Shown here: in pieces, positions 19,249 to 27,119 of the stretch
Numbering within the stretch: position 1 is the first letter of the stretch
How the letters are laid out: the number at the start of each line of letters is the position of its first letter
From: Clostridium pasteurianum BC1
GTDB taxonomy: Bacteria; Bacillota; Clostridia; Clostridiales; Clostridiaceae
Reading direction: 5' to 3'
NCBI RefSeq assembly: GCF_000389635.1
Contig: NC_021182.1
Coordinates: 3,637,925 to 3,701,924 of the forward strand
Length of the DNA: 64,000 nucleotides
Translations under genes and position numbers: made by a program
Notes under the pieces: model-generated
Told to the model about the DNA's origin: nothing
Seen by the model: the letters and a program-made list of their open reading frames with translations, nothing else
The model's database searches: none

Positions 19249-19767
19249 CTAAAAAGACTCTTTAACTACTATTTTTTCTAAAGGCTTCCTGGCAACATCG
19301 TGTCTATCTGGAGAAGCAGGTTCTCCTGCAGCATAGCCAATACCTATTATATTTACCGCTTCTACATTATCTGGTATATTAAACTCTTCTCTTATTATTT
19401 TAGGATCAAAATAGCATACCCATATAGTCCCAAGGCCCAATTCAGTGGCTTGAAGTACCATGTGAGTTGAAATTATTGAAACATCGGTTTCTGCAATATC
19501 CTTGTTATCAAAAGGTCTTTTCCAGCTTACATCATGATCTTCACACACAATAATAGCTGTTGGTGCTCCATAGACATTTGCACCCTTTTTAAGTTTTGCA
19601 AGCCCTTCTTCCTTTGTTATTACAATAAGTTTTTGTGGCTGTGTATTAGCCCCTGTTGGAGCAATTCTGCCTGCTTCGAGTATTTTTTCAAGCTTTTCTT
19701 CTTCAACTTTCTTATTTTCGTATTTACGTACTGAATAACGAGTCTTAGCTAATTGTAAAAAATCCAT
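19249..19767 (-). CDS. Nitroreductase family protein
   Basis: An FMN-dependent oxidoreductase of 172 residues, the compact size of clostridial nitroreductases. Flavin-binding features are TRYSVRKYENKKV near residue 9 and GRIAPTGANTQP near 31, then the ELGLGTIWVCYFDP segment near 118 and IIGIGYAAGEPA near 148. The chosen ATG at 19767 follows GAGGAGATG at good spacing; the frame stays open for 32 further codons, which look like leader rather than protein. It is 113 bases downstream of the old yellow enzyme gene on the same strand, so the two flavin reductases may be co-transcribed under the divergent HxlR regulator. Confidence 0.87.
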   Translation of the reverse strand: MDFLQLAKTRYSVRKYENKKVEEEKLEKILEAGRIAPTGANTQPQKLIVITKEEGLAKLKKGANVYGAPTAIIVCEDHDVSWKRPFDNKDIAETDVSIISTHMVLQATELGLGTIWVCYFDPKIIREEFNIPDNVEAVNIIGIGYAAGEPASPDRHDVARKPLEKIVVKESF

Positions 19768-19880
19768 TTTAATCATCTCCTCAAAATATATATTTAATGC
19801 ACTTTCTATACTATAATCATACCATTCTTGAAATTTAATGAAACTAGAAACTTTTCCATTCAATAAAATAATTATATTTA

Positions 19881-20894
19881 TTAAAAAGCACGTTTATACT
19901 GTACAGGTAAATCTATTTCTATACCTTTAGCCTTAGCAGCATTTAATACCCAATAAGGATTCCTGAGTAGTTCTCTACCAAGAGCAACCAAATCTGCTCT
20001 TTTATTTGATAATATTTCCTCTACCATATTTATATCGGTTATAAGTCCAACAGCTATAGTGGATATTTCACAATGCTCTTTAATAAGCTCTGCTAATTTG
20101 ATCTGATATCCAGGGTATGCCTTTATATCAGCTGGAACTAGGCCACCAGAGCTTACATGTACTATATCAATATATGGCTTTACTATATCGATAATTTTAA
20201 CCATTTCTTCTCCAGTAATTCCACCTATTTTATAGTCTTCAGCTGAAACTCTCAGTGATATTGCCTTTTCCTTAGGCCATACTTCACTTATAGCTTCAAG
20301 TACCTCTTTAAGAAATCTGGTTCTATTCTCAGTACTTCCTCCATATTCATCTGTTCTTATATTAGAAAGAGGTGATAAAAATTCATCTATTAAATATCCA
20401 TGGGCTCCATGTATTTCTATGCCATCAAATCCTGCTTTGTCAGCCCTTATAGCTGCTGCTTTAAAAGCTAATACAATTTCTTTTATGCCATCTTTCGTAA
20501 GTTCTCTTGGTATTTTACTCTTTTCATCAAAAGCTATAGCGCTAGGTGCCAGAACCTCTCCTGAACTACCCACATATTTTCTTCCACCATGATTTAATTG
20601 AATAGCAATAGCTGTACCATATTTTTTAACTGAATTAACTATGTTGCTTAATTTATCTATATGTTCATCATTCCAAATTCCTAAATCATTATCACTTATT
20701 CTGCCATTTGTTGTTACTGCCGTGGATTCAACTATTATTAAACCTGCTCCGCCTATTGCTCTTGTAGTATAATGATTATAATGAAAATCATTAGCTTTTC
20801 CAGATTCATCAGCTGAATACATATCCATAGGTGGTAGAACAATTCTGTTCTTAAGACGTAAATTTTTCAATACATATTCCTCAAAAGTTTTCAA
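19881..20894 (-). CDS. Old yellow enzyme, NADPH dehydrogenase YqjM-like
   Basis: An FMN-dependent ene-reductase of the NADH:flavin oxidoreductase group, 337 residues. Visible features: LKNRIVLPPMDMYSA at the start, the substrate-binding IQLNHGGRK near residue 98, EIHGAHGYLIDEFLSPLSN near 165-183 and EYGGSTENR just after, and the phosphate-binding VALGRELLRNP near 310. The length matches YqjM-type proteins, without the extra iron-sulfur and NADH domains of larger 2,4-dienoyl-CoA reductases. A GGGGG site precedes the ATG. It is divergent from hxlR, which suggests induction by electrophilic or quinone-type stress; that is inference. Confidence 0.9.
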   Translation of the reverse strand: MKTFEEYVLKNLRLKNRIVLPPMDMYSADESGKANDFHYNHYTTRAIGGAGLIIVESTAVTTNGRISDNDLGIWNDEHIDKLSNIVNSVKKYGTAIAIQLNHGGRKYVGSSGEVLAPSAIAFDEKSKIPRELTKDGIKEIVLAFKAAAIRADKAGFDGIEIHGAHGYLIDEFLSPLSNIRTDEYGGSTENRTRFLKEVLEAISEVWPKEKAISLRVSAEDYKIGGITGEEMVKIIDIVKPYIDIVHVSSGGLVPADIKAYPGYQIKLAELIKEHCEISTIAVGLITDINMVEEILSNKRADLVALGRELLRNPYWVLNAAKAKGIEIDLPVQYKRAF

Positions 20895-21017
20895 AATACT
20901 ATTCCCCCTTTATAAGTCATCTGAAAATAAATAGGCTAACATACGAACTATTCATTTCCTTACAATGCTTAATTCCATTATTGCTTAATTATATTATATT
21001 TCTTATAATATAATTTG

Positions 21018-21066
21018 AAAAGTAGTAATATTTTTTTCACATTATTTCAAAAAAGTAAGTAATATT
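21018..21066. promoter_or_regulatory. Direct repeats in the OYE/HxlR divergent promoter region
   Basis: AAAAGTAGTAATATT at 21018-21032 recurs as AAAAGTAAGTAATATT at 21051-21066, with CATTATTT between. The two lie within the 203-base divergent intergenic region, as expected for a regulator's operator. Binding by HxlR is inferred only. Confidence 0.4.
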
Positions 21067-21097
21067 ATTATTCAACACTCCAGGAGGTTTTTTTATT

Positions 21098-21442
21098 ATG
21101 TCTGAAATTAAGCTTAATCGTGGTAATTGTTCAGATGAGTGCCCTATAGAATTAGCTATAAATATTATAGGAAGTAAGTGGACTTCATTAATCATTAGGG
21201 ATTTATTGATAGATAAAACAGTACGTTTTGGTGACTTTTTACGTTCTCTAAAAGGTATTAGTCCCAAAACCTTGTCCCTAAGACTAAGAGAATTAGAAAA
21301 GAACAATATAGTTACAAGAGTAGTTTATCCTGAAGTTCCTCCTCATGTTGAATACAGTTTAACAAATAAAGGGCAAGCTTTGGAATCAATATTTCTAGAA
21401 CTTAAAAAATGGGGAATGTCAATTAAAAGCTCTGATAAATAA
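21098..21442 (+). CDS. HxlR family transcriptional regulator
   Basis: A 114-residue winged-helix regulator. The HxlR pattern is complete: CPIELAINIIGSKWTSLIIRDL near residue 16, FGDFLRSLKGISPKTLSLRLRELEKN near 49, then the wing PEVPPHVEYSLTNKG near 89. The conserved Cys16 is the thiol used by redox- or quinone-sensing members (HypR, YodB), so a redox role next to two flavin reductases is plausible. The ATG has CAGGAGG upstream. Confidence 0.9.
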   Translation: MSEIKLNRGNCSDECPIELAINIIGSKWTSLIIRDLLIDKTVRFGDFLRSLKGISPKTLSLRLRELEKNNIVTRVVYPEVPPHVEYSLTNKGQALESIFLELKKWGMSIKSSDK

Positions 21443-21536
21443 TAATATTTTTTAATGAAGTTTGTACAATTTCCGTCTCTCCCGAATACTATATACCATA
21501 ATATGAAATAATCCTTTGTTAATCTAAATTATTTAC

Positions 21537-21650
21537 TGAAAAATTATTATAGCTCTAGGAATTTTCGTAACATATTGCCTAAAATTTAATAGTATATAGT
21601 GAAGAAGTTAATTTTTCTAACTAAGCATATATGTATAATAAGTAAGTATA
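21537..21650 (+). promoter_or_regulatory. Conserved promoter box of SPOCS gene A
   Basis: A 110-base upstream segment whose core (21556-21602, TAGGAATTTTCGTAACAT... ...TATATAGTGA) is repeated almost exactly, in reverse, at 24115-24162 in front of the minus-strand genes of the same cluster. Similarity extends to AAGTAAGTA downstream. A sporulation sigma factor promoter is likely given the genes, but I could not fit a consensus with confidence. Confidence 0.6.
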
Positions 21651-21685
21651 GTAAAAATTTTCAAATAATATATGGAGGTAGCCAT

Positions 21686-22411
21686 ATGGAAACAGATTTA
21701 AACCCCCAATGGGTAAGTGCCAATGATGTAACTACAAAAATTGAGCCTGAATTAATTGGAACGGCAACACGTCAAGAGCTAATTGAAAGAGAAATTATCT
21801 TTGATGCTCCTAAGAAAGATGTAGTGCTAAAAGTAATTAATATCCTAAACGAAATTGAAATAAAAGATATAAAAGTAGCTGCTGGAAATGTTTTAGTAAG
21901 TGGTTACTTAAATAGTTGTATTATGTATACTACTACGAAACGACCACAAGGGGAAAAGAATAACCAAGAAAAAAATAATGAAAATTCAAATAACTCTGAA
22001 CAAAAAAATGGCTATGTAAGTATTCAAAACAATAAGAATAGTGAAAATAATAAGAATAAGAACAAGAATAAAGAACAAGCTAAACCAAGCTGCGGCGTTG
22101 TTGATAACAGCATTGCTTTAGACGGTGTTGTTCGTCATACAACTGTTTGGATACCATTTAAGTCATTTATACCTGCCCTAGAAGTTCAGGAAGGAGATAT
22201 TTGCACAGTTACAACTTCAGCTGTTTTAGATAACTTGAAATCACTTTCCATAAATCCAGTTTATGAAGATAAAGATGAAGATGAGTATGATGAGGAATCA
22301 ACTATCTCTGTAACACGTAGTGAAGAAGAAGAACAGAAATTTATAAAAGGAATTGTTAATAAAACCTTAATTGAACTAACTATTGATATAAAAAGATATC
22401 CTAAAAATTAA
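21686..22411 (+). CDS. SPOCS (DUF3794-like) domain protein A
   Basis: A 241-residue soluble protein, close paralogue of the gene at 24733-25443 (same segments throughout). The shared core reads REIIFDAPKKD...IKDIKV..G..LVSGYLNSCI and GVVRHTTVWIPFKSFI, the beta-rich pattern of SPOCS domains found in spore coat and SipL-type proteins. Between these halves is an Asn/Lys-rich low-complexity run (about residues 90-140), and an acidic EDKDEDEYDEES stretch lies near the end. The start at 21686 follows ATGGAGG at 6 bases; the frame is open 29 codons further upstream but without a site. Spore surface function is inferred from the domain family. Confidence 0.72.
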   Translation: METDLNPQWVSANDVTTKIEPELIGTATRQELIEREIIFDAPKKDVVLKVINILNEIEIKDIKVAAGNVLVSGYLNSCIMYTTTKRPQGEKNNQEKNNENSNNSEQKNGYVSIQNNKNSENNKNKNKNKEQAKPSCGVVDNSIALDGVVRHTTVWIPFKSFIPALEVQEGDICTVTTSAVLDNLKSLSINPVYEDKDEDEYDEESTISVTRSEEEEQKFIKGIVNKTLIELTIDIKRYPKN

Positions 22412-22526
22412 TAAAGAGGATGTTTCATTGGCAAAATATGAGACATCCTCTTTTAAAAAGGTATCCTAAAAATTAATAAAAAGGATGTTTCATTGGCAAA
22501 ATATGAGACATCCTCTTTTAAAATTA
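22397..22526 (+). terminator. Tandemly duplicated terminator of SPOCS gene A
   Basis: A 65-bp unit containing the last codons, the stop and the hairpin (GAGGATGTTTCA...TGAGACATCCTC then TTTT) is repeated head to tail at 22397-22461 and 22462-22526 with very few differences. Both hairpins have U-tracts. Confidence 0.9.
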
Positions 22527-22595
22527 AATAAAGAAAAGCTGTACTATTTTATATAAATCTATCTATTTAATAATGACTTAGATTTCATTTAGAAT

Positions 22596-23450
22596 TTAGC
22601 AAAAATAGGTAATTTGTTCAGGATTAATGTAATAGGTTTTTGCATCGGATTTTAAAACAATTAAATAGTCATAGTTAAAAATAACTTCTCCTGATATGGC
22701 TTGGGTAGAGGTAGTATAAATTGTTAAATACACTCCTTGAAAATTACAGTTTATAAATGCTGCTAGAGGAAACCTTAAAACATTTTTTTTATAGGTGTCT
22801 TTATGATTGTATTTCTCTAGACTTTTGTCACAACCATGATCTTTTTTATAATCAGTAATGGTTTTGTCATGACTAATTTCATGTTCGTCTGAAATAATTG
22901 CAGCATTACTAACAGGTTCCAATGATGTATCAAATTTATTTTCACTCTTTGATAGTATATTGCTATTCTCTTGTAACTCATCGTAAGTAGTATATTCATT
23001 TGGCGCTAATGATGTATTTTCTTTAGTTAAATTTACTGAACAAGAGTCAATGATTTCAGCAGCCTGTGAAAGCTCCTCATCTTGTAACTGGATATTGGGA
23101 ATACTTGTTTCAAGTGGTATAGTTTCTTTATCCAGTGTTTTTTCTAATAATAAATCTTCACTCTCAGCTACTGCATTAGATTCGATAGGTTTAGTATTTG
23201 ACTTATAATTATCCTGATTCTCAGTAAGCATATCCTCATACTCTGCTATCCAGTATATAATTTTATTACAATTTATATGGTAAATCATGTTATTGTGTGC
23301 TTTTAATATAATAAATTTTTCATTTGAGTTTTTTTCACAATATTCGAATAATTCACAATGAAGTTTCTTATACTTAGAACCACAGTCATAAATAACAGTA
23401 ATATATTTTCCTATAAATTTATCATAATCATTAAGACAACAATCAGACAT
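22596..23450 (-). CDS. Two small beta-barrel (Sm/SH3-like) domains joined by an acidic linker
   Basis: No known family recognised with certainty. The 284-residue protein has an N-terminal domain (about 9-70) with FIGKYITVIYDCGSKY and HINCNKIIYWI, very like the 70-residue protein at 24327-24539, and a C-terminal domain (about 225-284) with GVYLTIYTTSTQAISGEVI and YYINPEQITYFC, like the 59-residue proteins next door. Between them lie about 150 residues rich in Glu, Asn, Ser and Thr, likely disordered. The ATG follows AGGAGG. It is downstream of the two 59-residue genes on the same strand. Role inferred only from its neighbours: a spore or surface assembly component. Confidence 0.6.
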   Translation of the reverse strand: MSDCCLNDYDKFIGKYITVIYDCGSKYKKLHCELFEYCEKNSNEKFIILKAHNNMIYHINCNKIIYWIAEYEDMLTENQDNYKSNTKPIESNAVAESEDLLLEKTLDKETIPLETSIPNIQLQDEELSQAAEIIDSCSVNLTKENTSLAPNEYTTYDELQENSNILSKSENKFDTSLEPVSNAAIISDEHEISHDKTITDYKKDHGCDKSLEKYNHKDTYKKNVLRFPLAAFINCNFQGVYLTIYTTSTQAISGEVIFNYDYLIVLKSDAKTYYINPEQITYFC

Positions 23451-23494
23451 TATATAAATCCTCCTAAATAAAATATTAATATATCATAAGTAAA

Positions 23495-23518
23495 AGAGGT
23501 ACCATAAAGGTAGCCTCT
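23495..23518 (-). terminator. Hairpin after the 59-residue gene at 23579
   Basis: On the minus strand AGAGGCTACC-TTTAT-GGTACCTCT is followed by TTTACTT. It could terminate or attenuate transcription before the 284-residue gene, whose ribosome site starts about 30 bases on. Confidence 0.6.
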
Positions 23519-23578
23519 AAATTGTTTATATTCATTTAAACTTATAGTCATAAAATATTATAACTATAAGATAAAATT

Positions 23579-23758
23579 TTAATATATACTTTCTATGGCA
23601 TCAGGATTAACTATTACTATACCCTTTTCAGTTTTGACCTTTAATACCTCTTCATCTTCACCAGTTTTTAGAATAGTTCCTTGTATTTTATTACCACTTT
23701 GTGTAACAATAGTTACATTATAACCAAATTCGCCTTCATTTAATTGGCTAATATTCAT
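23579..23758 (-). CDS. 59-residue Sm/SH3-like small protein, copy 1
   Basis: The pattern NVTIVTQSGNKIQGTILKTG followed by VIVNPDAIESIY has the alternating hydrophobic residues and Gly turns of a five-stranded Sm/SH3-like barrel. It aligns end to end, without gaps, with the next gene upstream (23851-24030). The ATG at 23758 follows GGAGG by 8 bases; a TTG directly before it is also possible but would be less well placed. Function unknown. The pair lies in a minus-strand run inside the SPOCS cluster. Confidence 0.7.
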   Translation of the reverse strand: MNISQLNEGEFGYNVTIVTQSGNKIQGTILKTGEDEEVLKVKTEKGIVIVNPDAIESIY

Positions 23759-23850
23759 CAATTCTTCCTCCCCTTACGAATATTGTTATTAATTTAATAA
23801 AAAATGTTGTATCTGCAAATAATTGCTTTATAGTTGAATTTATATGAATG

Positions 23851-24030
23851 TTAATATATGCTTTCAATTGCACTAGTACCAACTATTGTTATTCCATTCT
23901 CAGTTTTAAGTTTTATGAAATCAGAATCTTCATCAGTTCTTAAAATTTCGCCTTGTATTTTGTTACCACTCTTTGTTACAATTGTCAAACTTGTTCCAAG
24001 ATAATTTTCTTCTATTAATTTAATATTCAT
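23851..24030 (-). CDS. 59-residue Sm/SH3-like small protein, copy 2
   Basis: Encodes a 59-residue protein with SLTIVTKSGNKIQGEILRTD and ITIVGTSAIESIY, roughly half identical to copy 1. The start at 24030 has a strong GTAAGGAGG site. It is the first gene after the reverse promoter box at 24115-24162. Two adjacent copies of equal length point to a tandem duplication. Function unknown; a nucleic-acid or protein-binding barrel is inferred from the pattern. Confidence 0.72.
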   Translation of the reverse strand: MNIKLIEENYLGTSLTIVTKSGNKIQGEILRTDEDSDFIKLKTENGITIVGTSAIESIY

Positions 24031-24114
24031 ACTAATATCCTCCTTACAATCTTTAAGAGTCTTTAGTACTCTTACTTATTCTCAACATACATTTAATTGA
24101 AAAGATTAGCTTTT

Positions 24115-24162
24115 TCACTATATATTATTAAATTTTAGGCAATAATGTTACGAAAATTCCTA
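24115..24162 (-). promoter_or_regulatory. Conserved promoter box of the minus-strand small-barrel genes
   Basis: Read on the minus strand it matches the box in front of SPOCS gene A (21556-21602) at 46 of 48 aligned positions, with one indel and one substitution. It lies about 85 bases upstream of the first small gene, so both transcription units are probably switched on by the same factor. Confidence 0.65.
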
Positions 24163-24326
24163 CATCTAAAAATAATTTTTCATTAAATAATTTAGTTGAA
24201 CATTTTATTGATGAAATTAGTATAATGTATTAAACCTATAACTAGTGCCATTCATCACATTTTAAAAATTCCAACACCTTGAGAGTTGTTTAGCTCATTA
24301 ATTATAAAAGAAGGGGGGAGAAGTCC

Positions 24327-24539
24327 ATGTCAGAACATTTAGAGGAAAGTGCGGACAAAAAAAAAGATGGTATAGGAAAATATGTTTCGGTAATGATTGA
24401 ATACGGCCATAAACATTCATACATTAATGGAATATTTTTAGGAGAGACCAGCGAACATTTCATAGTGAAAGATAGTAAAAATAAAGTTGTTTATATTCAT
24501 AAAAACAAAATAATATGTCATATATTTGAAGAAAATTAG
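24327..24539 (+). CDS. 70-residue Sm/SH3-like small protein
   Basis: After a short charged N-terminus it reads GIGKYVSVMIEYGHKHSY then YIHKNKIICHIFEEN, matching the N-terminal domain of the 284-residue protein at 22596-23450. The ATG follows AAGGGGGGAG. It is divergent from the 59-residue genes and precedes SPOCS gene B. An ACATTTTAAAAATT box upstream (24257-24270) recurs at 24618-24631 before SPOCS gene B. Function unknown. Confidence 0.65.
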   Translation: MSEHLEESADKKKDGIGKYVSVMIEYGHKHSYINGIFLGETSEHFIVKDSKNKVVYIHKNKIICHIFEEN

Positions 24540-24732
24540 ATTTTTATTCAAATATTATCTAGTATAAATTTTATAGCTTTCTTTATGAACATATGAAATT
24601 TTCTAAATTAACGATGAACATTTTAAAAATTTCAAACTTGGTGAGGACAACGTAAAGCAATGGGATGACTATAGATATTAGTAAGTAGTGTAAAAAACTT
24701 TACACTAACAAGATTATAGAGGAGGCAGATAT

Positions 24733-25443
24733 ATGGAAACAAACTTAAATCCACAAGGAGTAAGTGACAATAATACAACTAAAAAATTTGAGCTTAAATC
24801 AATTGGAAAAGCAACACGTCAAGATCTAATTGAAAGAGAAATTATCTTTGATGCTCCTAAGAAAGACGCAGTGTTAAAAGTAATTAATATCCAGGATCAA
24901 ATTGAGATAAAAGATATAAAAGTAACTAGTGGAACTATTTTAGTAAGTGGTTATTTAAATAGTTGTATTATTTATACTACTATGAAAAGACCACAATGGG
25001 AAAATAATAGCCAAGAAAAAAACAATGAAAATGCAAATAACTCTGAGAAAAATGGTTATGTAAATATGGGAAATAGTAAGAGTAGCGAAAGTAACAATAA
25101 CAATAAGAAAAAGAATAATGAAAAAGCTAAACCATGCTGCGGCGTTGTAGATAATAGCATTGCTTTAGATGGTGTTATCCGCCATACAACTGTTTGGATA
25201 CCATTTAAATCATTTATACCTGTCCCAGAAGTTCAAGAACAAGATATTTGCTCAGTTACATCTTCAGCTGTTTTAAATGACTTGAAATCAATTGCTATGA
25301 ATCCAATTTATGAAGATGAGTATGATGAGGAATCAACTATCTCTATAATTCGTAGTGAAGAAGAACATAAATTTATAAAAGGAATTGTCAATAAAACCTT
25401 AATTGAACTTACTGTTGATATAAAAAGATATGCTGAAAATTAA
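24733..25443 (+). CDS. SPOCS (DUF3794-like) domain protein B
   Basis: A 236-residue paralogue of SPOCS protein A; conserved segments are REIIFDAPKKD near residue 36, IKDIKV..G near 61, CCGVVDNSIALDGVIRHTTVW near 137-157 and FIKGIVNKTLIELTVDIKRY at the end. The Asn/Lys-rich low-complexity insert is again in the middle but differs in sequence, which is where the paralogues have drifted most. The ATG has GAGGAGG upstream. The pair flanks four small-barrel genes, suggesting products that work together, perhaps in the spore coat; that is inference. Confidence 0.72.
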   Translation: METNLNPQGVSDNNTTKKFELKSIGKATRQDLIEREIIFDAPKKDAVLKVINIQDQIEIKDIKVTSGTILVSGYLNSCIIYTTMKRPQWENNSQEKNNENANNSEKNGYVNMGNSKSSESNNNNKKKNNEKAKPCCGVVDNSIALDGVIRHTTVWIPFKSFIPVPEVQEQDICSVTSSAVLNDLKSIAMNPIYEDEYDEESTISIIRSEEEHKFIKGIVNKTLIELTVDIKRYAEN

Positions 25444-25700
25444 TGAAAAGAATTCAGTAAGTTTCATAACTACTATATCGAAGGCAAACGTTAAAGAACA
25501 AACCTTCACTGAAGGCTATAGTGTTTTTATTAAAAATCTCCCTAAAATCTAAATGTTTTTTGTTATTCATCATAATGAATTTATCCACATAGATGTTACA
25601 TCTTCCTTATGATTGTTTAAATCTTAATTTTATTTTATCAATTAGGTTATCAAAATGTATATTGTTTACATTTATATTTTAACATAAATATGTTAAAATT

Positions 25701-25750
25701 AGGCACATGAAAAGAAACAACTAATTTGCTTGTTTTTTTCATGTGCCTTA
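25701..25750. repeat. Palindrome AGGCACATGAAAA...TTTTCATGTGCCT
   Basis: A near-perfect inverted repeat, with inner AAACAA/TTGTTT pairing, in the gap between SPOCS gene B and the aminotransferase. It resembles the AGGCATA palindromes in ends and size. The T-rich arm could end transcription from upstream. The rest of 25444-25781 is AT-rich with nothing else recognised. Confidence 0.6.
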
Positions 25751-25781
25751 ATACTAATTTCTAAAAAGTGAGGTCTTATAG

Positions 25782-26969
25782 ATGATATCAAAAGTTATGA
25801 TGGACTATGTTGCAAATAGTTCTATTATTAGAGCAATGTTTGAAGAAGGTAAAAGATTATCTTCAATTTATGGTGAAGAAAATGTATTTGATTTTAGCAT
25901 AGGTAATCCCAATGTAGAACCACCTGAAAGTATAAAAAAAGCTGTAGTAGAAATTTTATCTGAAGAATCTCCCAATTTAGTTCATGGATATATGTCCAAC
26001 TCTGGCTATGTAGATGTAAGAACTGCTATTTCAAATAATATAAGTAAAAAACATAATATAAAATTAAATGAAGATAACATAATAATGACCTGTGGTGCCG
26101 CCGGAGGACTTAATATTCTGTTAAAAACTCTTTTAGATCCGGAAGATGAAGTAATAACTTTTTCTCCATTTTTTGGTGAATATAAAAACTATGTTCACAA
26201 TTTTAATGGGAAGCTAGTAATTGTCCCTAGTAATCTTGAAACTTTTCAGCCAGATTTAGAAGCTTTTGAAGCAAGTATTACTAACAAAACCAAAGCAGTA
26301 ATAATAAATTCTCCAAATAACCCTACTGGTGTAATTTATTCAGAGGATACTATAAAACAGCTTGCAGAAATTCTTTATAAAAAACAGACACAATTTAGCA
26401 GCAGCATATACTTAATTTCAGATGAGCCCTACAGAGAAATAATATATGATAATGTAAAAGTCCCTTACATACTAAATTACTATAAAAATTCCTTTATTGG
26501 ATATTCCTTTAGCAAATCCCTTTCTCTTCCTGGTGAAAGAATAGGTTATATTGTTTCTCATAGTGAAATGGATGATTTTCATAATGTGATTCAAGCATTA
26601 AATGTAGCTAATAGAATACTTGGATTTGTAAATGCGCCTTCACTATTTCAAAGAGTTATTGGCAAATGTCTTGATTCAGAAGTAGATGTAAATATATATA
26701 AAAGAAACAGAGATTTACTATATAATCATCTTATAAAAATAGGTTTTTCCTGTATTAAACCGGAAGGTGCCTTCTATTTATTTCCAAAGTCCTTAATACC
26801 AGATGATAAAGAATTTGCAAAAGAGGCAAAGAAATTTAACTTATTAATAGTTCCTGGTTCTACCTTTGGATGTCCAGGACATTTCAGGCTTTCATACTGT
26901 ATCTCTTATGATAAAATAGAGAGATCTTTACCACAGTTTGATAAGCTTGCAAAGATTTATTTTAAATAA
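25782..26969 (+). CDS. Pyridoxal phosphate-dependent aminotransferase, class I/II
   Basis: A fold-type I aminotransferase of 395 residues, close to AspB-like enzymes. Segments seen: FDFSIGNPNVEPP near residue 38, the cofactor-binding GAAGGLN near 108, NSPNNPTGVIY near 175, ISDEPYREI near 207 and the Schiff-base Lys in YSFSKSLSLPGERIGY near 237-252, with FRLSYC near the end containing the carboxylate-binding Arg. Amino acid specificity cannot be set from sequence. Start ATG with GTGAGGT upstream. Alone between a palindrome and a bidirectional terminator. Confidence 0.88.
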   Translation: MISKVMMDYVANSSIIRAMFEEGKRLSSIYGEENVFDFSIGNPNVEPPESIKKAVVEILSEESPNLVHGYMSNSGYVDVRTAISNNISKKHNIKLNEDNIIMTCGAAGGLNILLKTLLDPEDEVITFSPFFGEYKNYVHNFNGKLVIVPSNLETFQPDLEAFEASITNKTKAVIINSPNNPTGVIYSEDTIKQLAEILYKKQTQFSSSIYLISDEPYREIIYDNVKVPYILNYYKNSFIGYSFSKSLSLPGERIGYIVSHSEMDDFHNVIQALNVANRILGFVNAPSLFQRVIGKCLDSEVDVNIYKRNRDLLYNHLIKIGFSCIKPEGAFYLFPKSLIPDDKEFAKEAKKFNLLIVPGSTFGCPGHFRLSYCISYDKIERSLPQFDKLAKIYFK

Positions 26970-27064
26970 TCAATAAAAAATCAGTAAGCAAAATCGTTGT
27001 ATGCTGCTCAATAATTTTTGTTAATTTTCATGCTGTAGCTTAATTATTTTTAAAAAATCACATA

Positions 27065-27102
27065 AAAAGACTTCGTCTCCTATTCAAGAAACGAAGTCTT
27101 TT
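27065..27102. terminator. Bidirectional terminator between aminotransferase and nucleotidase
   Basis: AAAAGACTTCGT and ACGAAGTCTTTT form a perfect 12-bp stem with A- and T-runs on both sides, placed between two convergent genes. Confidence 0.9.
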
Positions 27103-27119
27103 ATTTTAAGATACCTTAG

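Noticed and set aside
21537-21650. Sigma-K or sigma-G promoter in the SPOCS box
   Set aside because: CATA-type -10 fragments are present but spacing to a -35 could not be fitted reliably, so only a generic promoter box is reported.
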